From: Alisma plantago-aquatica
Lineage: Eukaryota; Streptophyta; Magnoliopsida; Alismatales; Alismataceae
NCBI GenBank assembly: GCA_963693085.1
Contig: OY856412.1
Span: 962,702,281-962,766,280, forward strand
DNA length: 64,000 bases
Direction: 5' to 3'
Positions 49,601 through 59,815 of the stretch are shown here, one piece after another. The notes beneath the pieces are model-generated. The model was given only the letters and a program-made list of their open reading frames with translations. It was not told where the DNA came from and ran no database searches. The position numbers and the translations under genes were made by a program. Within the stretch, counting starts at the first letter, position 1. The number at the start of each line of letters is the position of its first letter.

Positions 49601-49919
49601 ATGCTTTCTGTGTGGGGAAGAGGAGGAAAATCACAGCCATTTAGTGGGTGAATGTAAGTTTACGATGGAGATCTAGGAGAATTTATGCAGCAAATTCAGC
49701 CTACAAATTCAACTTTGTGCGGATCCGCAGAGGATGCTAGCAAGATGTGGAACAAGCTCAAGGAAAAATCTGCTGTTGGCGGGCCTTTACTACCATGTTT
49801 GGGAGGAAAGGAATGTGAGGAAACACCACAGAAAGTCTACTAGTGCTACTGTTATTGCTGTAAAAATTTGTAAATGCATTAGACATAGACTAAACGTTGA
49901 ATCGGTGCGTGAGTTGTAA
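46627..49919 (+). pseudogene. LINE H ORF2 (endonuclease-RT-zf-RVT)
   Basis: MSMLLWNMKGGC start. Endonuclease AIGDFNTVWLQAEKRG (47033), FTWNNERGPHDRIASKLDRALVND, SDHAPISVQI. Open from 46992 to 47780. RT: LADFWPIACCSVQYK, KLDISKAYDSVRW, a one-base insertion near 48450, TAA at 48474-48476 in the restored frame (the shared position), IFADDVLVF near 48690, FPTKYLRFSLAGGNLQV. zf-RVT CFLCGEEEENHSHLVGEC (49603-49656). It ends VREL-stop at 49919. Other stops: TAG 46737, TAA 47778, TAG 47799, TAG 47817 and a TAG near 49674. It is inactive. Confidence 0.85.
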
Positions 49920-49962
49920 TGCTAAATTGGGTGTATGGCGTTGGGCCTACATGTACTCTTGA

Positions 49963-49984
49963 CCCCCTAATATTTTTTAGGGGG
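49963..49984 (+). other. LINE H 3'-terminal hairpin (covarying stem)
   Basis: CCCCCTAA-TATTTT-TTAGGGGG, an 8-bp perfect stem. Compared with CCTCCTA/TAGGAGG in C and E, the central T-A pair has become C-G on both sides, a compensatory change that supports a real RNA stem. Confidence 0.65.
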
Positions 49985-50030
49985 AATGTCAGAATATATT
50001 TACCAGATTCCGATACATACATACATACAT

Positions 50031-50242
50031 GCCGACAAGGAGTGGCTCAAGTGGTCAAGCATGGTGTTCCCTAACAAAAGGACCCGGGTTTGAATCCAAG
50101 TTGCTGCCTTGATTTACCACCCTCATGGGCGTTCAGCCTCATCTACAAGTATGGGAGGGGGGAAATCTTTCTCTCTTAATCCCATACATACATACAAACA
50201 TACATACATACATACATACATACATACATACATACATACATA
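50031..50242 (+). mobile_element. SINE S2, tRNA-derived, with (CATA)n tail
   Basis: Body about 150 bp. Box A TGGCTCAAGTGG (near 50043) is the best of the three copies; box B GGTTTGAATCC is near 50088. The 3' body end TCTCTCTTAATCC is followed by (CATA)n (50183-50242, one CAAA variant). It starts right after LINE H's short tail; truncated LINE I starts at its tail. Confidence 0.8.
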
Positions 50243-50712
50243 CTACTATTCTTGACAAGATAAAGGGGTGAAAATATGATGTATCTACTTTATGCTTGCT
50301 ATGCAAAGGTGTTGAAGTCCCACAACTACCTTGTGGGTGAATGCATATTCACAAGGGAGGTGTGGGATACGTTTTGCAAGGATTTCAAAGTACAACTCTA
50401 GCTAACGAGTGATCCAAAAAGTATGCTGACAAAGTATGGGAATGATGATAGCAAGAAGTTGCTATTTGCTTCTCTATGCTACCATATTTGGGAGGAATGA
50501 AATGTTAGAAGACATCGAGATGTTACCACAAATGCAATGTGTGTTGCTGTAAAAATTTGTAAATGTGTTAAATGTAAGTTGCACATTAGTTAAATGTGTG
50601 AATTGTTGCTCTATTTTGTGGTGTATGGTGTTGGGCCTACATGTAACTTTTGACCTCCTATATTTTTAGGAGGAAGTCAGAATATATTTACCTAATTCTG
50701 ATACATACATAC
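50243..50712 (+). mobile_element. LINE I, extremely 5'-truncated
   Basis: Only the last ~365 nt of ORF2 plus the 3' UTR: it starts in the region before the zf-RVT (LDKIKG-stop-KYDVSTLCLLCK) and shows VGECIFTREVWDTF-like sequence, KICKCV and a degraded end near 50606. The hairpin at 50654-50673 and short tail (50700-50712) are intact. A LINE reduced to its tail region, sitting exactly between two SINEs, shows how much of the 5' end can be lost. Confidence 0.8.
50654..50673 (+). other. LINE I 3'-terminal hairpin
   Basis: CCTCCTA-TATTTT-TAGGAGG, a perfect 7-bp stem; the loop differs from LINE E but the stem is unchanged. Confidence 0.6.
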
Positions 50713-50886
50713 AACCAACAAGGAGTGACCCAAGTGGTCAAGCACAATGTCCCCTAACAAAGGAACCCAAGTTCGAATCCTAGTTGTCACTTTGGTTTAC
50801 CACCCTCCCAGACATTCATCCTCTACCATGGGCATGGGAGAGGGGGAGAGAATGCCTCTCTTAATTCAATACATACATACATACAA
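50713..50886 (+). mobile_element. SINE S3, tRNA-derived, last element of the array
   Basis: Starts CAACCAACAAGGAG at LINE I's tail. Box A TGACCCAAGTGG (near 50726) and box B AGTTCGAATCC (near 50770). The body ends TCTCTTAATTC and a short (CATA)n (50870-50886), after which an inverted repeat and unique DNA begin. Confidence 0.75.
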
Positions 50887-50925
50887 AGTAAATAAATTTA
50901 CTTTATATGTATGTATGTATGTAGG
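50868..50925. repeat. Palindrome at the right end of the array
   Basis: (CATA)n, then AAAGTAAAT-AA-ATTTACTTT, then (TATG)n. The inner 9-bp arms are perfect and the outer arms are the CATA tail and its complement, offset by about 3 bases. It could form a hairpin of about 25 bp. Confidence 0.75.
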
Positions 50926-52302
50926 AAGGTATTTATATATATCATGTTACAAATAGTTGCATATAACTATATTATGGGCTTAACCAAGCTTATTCACATA
51001 ATAATGCTTCATGCTAGATAACACAACCTTCAATCACCCATATATGGCCAGTTTCTTTTCATAGTATAAGACCCCTACAAGAAAACCCATTTACTATTTA
51101 GAGTACCAAACATTGGGATAGTTCCTACAGTCTCATGGTACTACATGATATATGTTACATTTGATTAAATAGGTTGATTTCTCATGTATTAAAGTAGCAA
51201 TAAAATTACAAATAGAGTGATATTTATCAAGTCTGACAACTTCCAAAGATATAAAAAATTTTAAAAAATATTTCAAGTACCCATTCAAGGTAAAAGTAAC
51301 CATTCTTGTACATAGCACGGTCTAATACCAGGCCCAAATCATAGGCACACGAAGGCCCAATTCATTAAGTCGGGGCACATCATCCTTAAACAAGCCATCA
51401 ACATGGGAATTCCTTTTTCTCTTATTTCATTTCCAATATGCATATAGAAACATATAATATATACCACTACCCCATATATAGAGATTCTCATATCATTATT
51501 TTATAACAAATTATTTAAGTAACAAGAATATCCATCACTATTCCTATATAAGTGTTATCAAGAGGAACAGTCATATTATGTAATTAAGGACATTTTGAGG
51601 CAATTAACCATTCATTACATTTCTTTCATGGAAAATTCTTGATTTGAATAAAGTGTATATCATCATTCAAAGATAAGATTATCAAAAACTTAAGAGAACA
51701 TGATTTTCCACCTTAAAACTTTGACTGTCTTATCCACTATTTTATATTTTATACATACTCAAACATGTATACAATCTAACCATTAACAGTTCCATCATCC
51801 CAACAATGAAGACCATATCATTACAGTCAAGGCATAAAATCAAGGAATCAAGCCTATATGTACATCCCATACTAAGGCACATCTTATATTGTCACATTCT
51901 AAATCACACTTGGACAATTCCCATAAGATTGTAGAGAAAGAAGACATGAAAGTCACATGTCATCAATTGGATAAGATATTTATTACATTAAGAGTTCAAC
52001 TCATATTGATCTACAATCTTTGTGAAAAGTTCATTTTGAATTAAGGTTTGCCCCAACTTATTTCATATTCACCTTATTAATTGACCCTATGATGTATGTC
52101 ATGCACATTGATCTATCAATACTTCTTGGTCTATTATTACTTTTAAATTTATAAATATATCAACTGAGTGTGCCTGACTTCCATATGTAAGAAAACATCA
52201 CATGCTATATACCAAAGTACCCATTAGGACACCAATCACTATCACTAGCCATAAAAAGGCTTAAATCATCATATTAGGGAACATCAAGGCCTACAAAACA
52301 AT
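50926..52302. other. AT-rich DNA without recognised features
   Basis: Stops are frequent in all frames, there are no long ORFs, and I found no LTR ends or LINE motifs. Probably old, decayed repeat or intergenic DNA. Confidence 0.4.
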
Positions 52303-52311
52303 TTGTCCAAA

Positions 52312-53616
52312 ACAAATCTTTTTTTTATTGTAAGCTCAATATCATATAAAGTCAGCCATACGACATCTACATAATAGAGATCTCATAACAAATAACCTAA
52401 CAATTACTCCCTTTGAGGACCAACATAACACAAGGCTCAGATTAGGATGCGGTAGGTAAATTTCAGCATCGACCAACACTTGTAGTGGCTGTCTAGAGCA
52501 GCTATCAGGGATGGAAGACATTAATCTGCACGAGCCTTTACGTCCACGGGACTGGGAGTTTGCATAGTTGCCAGCAGAGATCATCATCATGACGAGGCCA
52601 AAGACCACCTTGAAGGAAGAGAGCTCGACCAAACCAAAGAGACAACAGAAAGCCAACAGAGAAACACACAACAGTGAGCCTCACAGCTTGACCAAGATAC
52701 AACTAACAGACAGACAAAAACACTCACTAAAACAAAGCACCCGACAACTCACACAGGCAAAACAACAAACAGGAAGGTGGAACCCTAGAAGCTGGGCGGG
52801 AAGGAGGCAAAAACCCCAGCAGAAAACGACCGCAAGGGAAAAGGAGGACCTTGGCGTTTGAGACGGTGGGGGTAGGAAAGGCAGGGAACCCCACCACCAC
52901 TCCACAGCACGCCAGCGCACCCCTCCGCCCACAAGCTACAGCCTGAGGCAGACGAAGGTGACCGAGGGTGGGAGCACCCGCCAGAGACCGTACCCCGCTT
53001 AACTCCTCCCTGCAAGACGTACGAGGACGCCTCCGCCAGCCGCCGACCAAAAGAGGGCAACCCGACACACACGACCACACAGAAAGAAACAACAGGAAAG
53101 GCAGGGAAAGGCGACGAGGACCTCAACCAAACCAAAAGAATCTGAGGCCAAAACAAAACAAAGGAAAGACTGAAAGAGAGAAAGGGAAAGAAAAAGCGAA
53201 AAACAACTAGGTAGAAAACAGAACAGAGGGGAAAAACCGCCCCCTCCGAAACCCAAGACAGACCGCCTCCCCTAGCCACCCGCCTCAGCCCCAAGGCAGA
53301 ACAGAGCAGGAACCATCAAAGAGAAAAGCGCCACCACCCTCAACACATTCCCCGCCGAAGAGAGGACCAGAAACACGAACAAGTCGCACGGCCGCCACCA
53401 AGGGGAAAGGGAAGAGAAGCTCGGAGAGGCACCTGCAGTCGATATCAGAGAGAAGAGGCGAGAGGAGGAGGAGGCCCGGGGGAGAAGGTGGCGGCTCAGC
53501 AGAAAAGCCCGACCCCCTCCCCCAAGCTTGAGCGCCACGCTCGGAGAGAACCCTAGATCGCCGTTGCTGTCGCCAGAGCGCTGCGGGAGCTTTTTGGAGT
53601 CCAAATCAGGGCCAAG
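52312..53616 (-). mobile_element. GC-rich insert with A-rich 3' end and 9-bp flanking repeats
   Basis: About 1.3 kb of much higher GC than its surroundings. The repeat TTGTCCAAA occurs at 52303-52311 and again at 53617-53625. On the minus strand the insert ends in ...TTACAATAAAAAAAAGATTTGT, i.e. A-rich at the 3' end, as expected of a poly(A) retroposon. Three frames are open for up to 169 codons in the GC-rich part (52785-53294), but no known domain is visible and the composition favours chance. It could be a retrocopy of a GC-rich transcript, a SINE/LINE 5' fragment, or another element. Confidence 0.4.
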
Positions 53617-53625
53617 TTGTCCAAA

Positions 53626-56600
53626 TGGGTATAGCCAAACAAATTCATTTTCAATTCATAATATTGAAAATCAGTCCATACAAACTCCACTTTTATACCT
53701 AGAGCAAGTTATAACAAGATTAGGGTTTTGCATGTGAGTATCGACAACAAATGCATCAAACATTATATCACTCACCTTAGGTCATGTGAGAAATACCTCT
53801 AATTCAAAATCCACATCCCGATTAGCATCTAAACATTAGTGCCATCCCACCAAGGATTCCATCTAGCTGGGTATAGCCTCACCTAGGTCAAAAGGAGAGA
53901 AAAGAGAGACTTTTAGCTATTTGTATCAAGAAACACCATGGATGGCCATGGATCTCACCAATTTTAAGAATATATGATAAACATAAAGAAAAGATAGTTT
54001 CTAAGAAGGATCTTACATGGTTAGGGTTTAAAAAGAAGCCACCAAGCTTAGAAACACCTAGAGAAGCTTAACCAACAACACATAATCCTAGATCCACCTC
54101 CATGTAAGGTATCAAGATCCAAGGAAAGTCTATTGAGACTTTTCACCTTCTATCCACGTACAAACAGGTGATATCAAGGTAGAAATAATGTAAATAGATC
54201 AAGTAGTTTGGTATATAGGATAAAGAGTCAAAATACTAAAATATCCCCACAATCATCAATGATATCGAGAGGCAAAATATTCAAGGGTATTGATGCTATA
54301 TCTCCCAAGAGGTATCAAAGTAACCCTTACAAAGAACAACTATCAAATATACCATTAAGGTTCAACTCTTTCTCTTTTTTGTCTTTTTCCCTACCCTGAT
54401 TCCGTTCTTTATTGTTTAGGTAGTTCTACTGTGTCAGAGTGCCTCATATCAATGTCAACCCTATAGGGGAAAGAGAAGGGACTCGCCCTTAGTGAAATAT
54501 TTGACAGGATAAGGGAAGGAGAAAGAGGACGACGAAAAGGGGCAAAAGAAAAAAAAGGAATTGTCGTACTCCCTTTTGTATATTCCCAAAGGGGAACGGT
54601 GGGTGACTTTTGAGGGGGTCAGTGCAGGGGACTCGGATGTCCAAACCTTGTGACATACTTTTTCCTTTCCCGCTTCAAAACTCAATCATTTAAAAATGGA
54701 ATAGAAGAAGCTAAGTTGTGGGACGAGGACTGAAATTCTTCCCCTTCCTGTAGGCATTGTGCACGCCATTCCTCCAAGAAGGTCCCATCCACACTGACTC
54801 TTATGTCCAACTTTTTAGTTTGGCATTCATCCTTCCTCTGTGGATCACCATCACTCATGGGCAGGAAGCACACCAACATCATGTGTTGCGTGATTCCACT
54901 GTGTTTTTTGCTTATTGGGTGGATAGTTGACTGAAAGAGGATGCCCTTCTCTTCTTATCTTAACACCTATCCTTGCGGAAACAAGTCACAGTCCCTTCTT
55001 GACCAGACGGACAATTGATCATCTATTGAGACTGACTTATATGAATACTTATTGAATCTCAACATGGCTTATCGAGGTGGCATCAATATCTATACACACA
55101 ATGGAAATTCTATATCCAAGATATATAGATTGGGAAAGCTCATATGATTCAAAGCTCAAGGTTCAATCCAAGAAGATCAACCATCTAGACAAAGTAAAAG
55201 GGTTGAGAATTAAGGATTGAAAAAACATCCAACCATATATTAAAATCATCCCAAATAAAACCAAATATGAAAGATAAGGGATAAAAAAAATTGATAAGAT
55301 AACACTCACTAAATTTTCAACTAATCCCTCATTTATGGTGAACTTGCATACTAGTCCACACAAGTACACAAAATTACAATATCGAAGGAATTGAAGTGCA
55401 ATCGAAGTATGGTTAAAGTTATTCCTTAACCAATTGATTAAAAGACTTAATAAATCATTAATATGAAGGACCATATGAGTATAGATTATTTTCACATAAT
55501 TTTCAGTCAAACCCTAATTTCATGATGGATTTACAATTTTGTTCATAAGCTATAAGGAACATGAAAATAGAGCAAGCTAAGTGCAATCTGCTTCAATTTA
55601 GAGATTTTACTTAGACCATTGATATAAAAACTTAATCAAGCATTCAATTACAATAATTGATGAAGCCTAGTTTGGATCTTCATCTTTTGTCTATTTTTGC
55701 ATTCTACATATTAATATAATGAGAATGCATTTTATTTCCCAATAAATTATGTCTAATGTCAAGTGCATTTATAATAGATTCCAAGATAACCCCAAACCTA
55801 CTCCAAGATATCAAGGATTAAATTTAGGGAAAATATCTATTGATGATCAAATGAAGAAATCAAGTGCAAGACAAAGCCCTTAAAATGCTCGTTCTAGAAA
55901 AGAACATATGTGATACTCAGATCCACATCGTAGAGGTTCATAGGTTTCTCAGTGGACCTCATAATGGCCACTATAGGATGAGAATTACCATGGTGTTTGG
56001 TAACCAAAATGGTTGTTCCACACCAGCACAACCATTCCAAAGAGCCTCCATTACCTCTAATTCCTTGTAAAACTACTCATCCATCATGACAATTCCCACT
56101 CACCATGGTTGGGCCACCACCCATTCCATACCATGTTAGTCGCAAGATAGAATGGTCATTGTGCCCTACAACCCTAAACCATTTTCACATTTTCTATCCA
56201 AACTACCCCCACTAATCCTAGCTAACATTGACTCCTATATAAACCTTAGTTGCATCTAGGGGTCAAGGTTAGCTATTGTACCTTGATCAATTCACCTCCT
56301 AGACAGCGCATACCACATCTACCTCATGTACTTTTTAGTTCACCCAAAACCCTAGATTTCCTAGAGTTTTGACTACCTTCCACCCTACCTTACATGCTTC
56401 TTCACCTTATAGGAGAGAGAAGAGGTCACCCCAACGACTAGAGGTAAATATTGAGGAGTCTAATTCAAATTTAGATGCCTACTTAGTCTGACTCTTCTCG
56501 CCTTCTTATTTTGTAACTTCATTGATAATGAGTATATAATCCCTTTTGTGGGTTATTTGACAGATAAATAAATTATTTTGATACCATATGGTGGGAAATA

Positions 56601-57249
56601 TTTATGTAGCATACTTTATATTATATCTAATTCTATGTTCATGCCTTTACTCTATCCTTACCTATTGCTACAGTGTTTGAGTATGTAGAACCACTCTAAG
56701 ATGTAGGGGAAAGAGGGAAAGGGAGTCTTAGAAGGAAGATACTCCTAAGGCCCTTGTGGGCCCTTAGCTAGTTTCCCACTCTCACCCTTCTCCCTGTCTA
56801 TCGTACTAGCCCTAGGTGAGATATCTAAGAAACTAAGTATGCCCCTCCTAGACTTGGTAAAGAGCATTTTAGAGGTTGGATAATGGGTATTATGAGGTGA
56901 AACACATTTCTCCTGCATTATATACCAACCCAAGACCCAATTTCAATAGGATAACCATACTAATAAATCTAGAACAAGGTCAATCTAGGATTGGGTTTGT
57001 CTATTACCTAGTAAATATGATCCTAGTAAGGTGGGGTAGATGATTATTTAGGGACTAGTTCCCCTAAACACCTTCCATTCCACCCACAACCAATTAGTAG
57101 AATAGTGTTCCTTACCTTGTATCCATTTTTTGGCTTTTTAGCATGAACATAAAATGTGTGGATGAATACAAGACTACACATGGTTGATAGCATCATACCC
57201 CCAAACAACCTACATCCCTAATTGATTGTCAAAAACACTTAGTTGCTTA
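53626..57249. other. AT-rich DNA without recognised genes
   Basis: Short ORFs only. A purine-rich patch with small minus-strand ORFs at 54460-54880 is not recognised. No LTR ends, LINE motifs or RNA genes found. Confidence 0.4.
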
Positions 57250-59615
57250 GTTGTTTGGTAGATTTTTTCTCTTACTTTCTCATAGTGGTAATTTCTTAGT
57301 TAATGGTGAATTGTTCTTGTTATGGTTACTTAGTTCCCAGTTGTGGTTGTTCTAGTTAGTTTCTTAATTAATTTCTTAATTTTGTCTTAATTCGCCTCAC
57401 TTATTAAATGATTTGCTTAACTTGCTTAGTATAGTGTAGTTTAATTGCTTTCTATAGTTTTAGGTGCTTATTTATATTGCTCAATATCCATAGTTTCTAG
57501 GTTTAATTTAGATTCCACTATTACCTCTCTTAATTGCTTGACCCCTACTATAAATTCACTCAAATCAACTTGAAAGCATTAAAAATTTACTCGTTTATCT
57601 AGAAACCCAAAGAAACAACCTAGATCTAGTGCCTTTCCAGTTCTCTATGGATCGACCCTAACTTACCTACTCTACTATATCCCAAACCTATGAAATTGTG
57701 GATCTATTTTATAGAGTGTGCAATTAGGATTACAAATTGTAAGCATGGTGTATGAGTATCAAGCTTACTAGCATTGTTTCTGAGGAATGATGTTTTAGAT
57801 CTGGCTAGTTGTTTGTCTTTTATTTTTTCTAGTTGCCTTCACCATTGTTATTCTTTATTTGTTGTTTGGTTTTGCATTCGTGGTTGCTAACTATTCTTGG
57901 TTATATGTGACATTGTAATTGATAATGCACGTTTGGTCATAAATTTCCATACATTGAGACATAATTTGAGGACCCTAAAATAAGTAGACGAAGGTGAAGG
58001 ATCTGTCACAACAATCAAGAAGGAGAAGATCCAGTAGATCCTAATGGAGTACCACCTCCTTTGTCAACCCAAATCCAATACCACCCTCATACAATGATAA
58101 CCATGAAGAGAAACCAATTCCTTTCAATGTTATCCTTCCCCACCTCCAAGGCTACTCCAAGATTACTTCATTCTAGGAAATTATATCTCTCTAATTGCTC
58201 TAGAGTTTGGTAGCTTCATGGACAAGCTTTGTTTATCCCACCCAATCTAATGTACTTCTTACAACTTTCAATGGCCTTGTCAATGAAAATCCTTATCAAA
58301 AAATGGATTGTTGCTAGAAGTGGTCTCGATTTTGTGCACTTCAACTTCAATTGATGATGCAATTCTCTTGACTATGTTCCCTTTCTCCCTCAAAGACAAG
58401 GCAAATGAAAGTATTCTTAAAACACTAAGATTATGCCATAGAAAAGAATGAACAATAAATCTCTATAGAGGTTCTATCCTATTGCAAAGTTAACTCAAAT
58501 GGATATGACCTCCTTCATCTAAATGAGACATGAATAATTTCATGATAGGTGGGAAATATTTTAAAAGTTATTGTAAGATCTCCCCCATCATAAGGTACCC
58601 ATATGGTAACTTATGCAATTGGGCTATATTAGTTAAACCAAACAATGTTAGAATCTTATTATGGTGGAACCTTCATGGAAAAGCCACCCATGGAGTCATG
58701 GCCCTTGTTTGAGCACTTGGAAGAGAACTCAAGACATCACACTCCTAGTGATTTTAGTGACTATGATAGAATTGTTGTTGTACTTCCTCCTAAACTAGGC
58801 CCCCACCTTCAAGTGGAACCAACCCTAAAATTATGAAGGTTTTTTTAATATGAAAAACACGAGGAAGGGTCAATGTGGAGAAACCTTAAGTGATTTAGAT
58901 CAATATGTTGATACCTATATTGAGGAACTGAAGGCCTTGAAATATTTTTGGCATAGAAATCTCAGTGCCCATATGTTGCAACAGTACACTCGAAAATGGA
59001 GAAATTGCCCAATTTCTATTGGAAGTAAAAAGATGATGATACACATTGGAAGAAAATCCAACAAAAAGTCTAAAAGAGGTTCAAATTTCTAATAGGAAAG
59101 TGATTTATAGATTGAGATGTCTTGAGTAAGTAGAAAACATATATTTCTGGCCAAGGGAAAAGCATCATAATGTAGGATAAAAGGCTAGATCAGCTCTCTT
59201 TAACACTTTCTCTCTATAAAGAGGGGATATTTCCTTCCAAAACCATGGTGAATCCAAAAAGTGCAGGTGGACAAATGGGTGTTCCTCAAAACCCCTCTTG
59301 TCCACCTCAAATGCAAGTACAACCTCAAATGCAGCCACCCCACACTTTTAATATGATCCACCTCATCCAAAAATGCATGTCCAAGTGCCTCAACAACCCT
59401 ATAAAATTCAATTAACATCTCCACCTCATCAACAAGTTCACCAAGGATACAATCACCCTTAAATGCCTCATCATCCTCCATCTCACAATCAATAAAACTA
59501 AGGGAATCCACATCAAAAACATAAAGGGACACTTCTTCAACAACAACCACAAGCTCCCCCTACTTCTCATGAGCAACTAAAGGTTGTTAACGTTCCAAGG
59601 AGTAGTTGAAAACTC
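57250..59615 (+). pseudogene. Decayed gypsy-like LTR/gag region
   Basis: At 57630-57720 the text (CTCTATGGATCGACCC...ACTCTACTATA) resembles a stretch found near the LTR end of Athila-like plant gypsy elements (recollection, not tested). From 58530 to 58740 mixed frames give a gag-like pattern: FHDRWEIF, then CPHH-like LPHHKVP, then GGTFMEKPPMESWPLFEHLEENS, similar to the conserved gag core of gypsy elements. A Pro/Gln/His-rich stretch follows (59245-59560). No protease, RT or integrase follows before the LTR at 59816. Frames are broken throughout. Confidence 0.4.
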
Positions 59616-59815
59616 AAGCAACCAAAAGGGAAAATGAACAATTTTTCTATGGAAATTGATGGCAGTGATACCATGATACCACTATTGATATTATATCCAG
59701 GGCTTGGTACTACTAATGATACTATGATACCAAGGTTTGACGATACTATGAATGATGATAATGTGATTTGGTGTATTCTGATAGTGAATTCAAGTGAAGC
59801 AAGTGCATGTGAACT

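Larger units (their letters stand above)
45154..50030 (+). mobile_element. LINE H, full length
   Basis: About 4.86 kb of body from the G tail to its own short tail (50013-50030). 5' UTR about 71 nt, ORF1 45225-46625, ORF2 46627-49919, 3' hairpins, then (CATA)n. It belongs to the A/C/E/I subfamily by protein and 3' UTR. SINE S2 begins at its tail. Confidence 0.85.

Noticed and set aside
41656..49919. A changed genetic code in which TAA/TAG mean Gln, as in some green algae and ciliates
   Set aside because: Many stops do fall on Gln positions, but others fall on Trp (TAG, TAA, TGA), Arg (TGA) and Glu/Lys positions and frameshifts are common. Real ORF ends also use TAA. Transition decay explains this better.
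11043..50886. (CATA)n tracts as a telomere-like repeat or CRISPR-like array
   Set aside because: Unit is 4 bp, no spacers, and each tract is preceded by a LINE or SINE 3' end (except 21249), so they are retroelement tails.
52342..53604. Host gene on the minus strand in the GC-rich block
   Set aside because: No recognisable domain, no consistent frame, and low-complexity hydrophobic translation typical of GC-rich non-coding DNA.
54461..54882. Small minus-strand ORFs of 66-74 codons
   Set aside because: No motif, no conserved context, lengths expected by chance.
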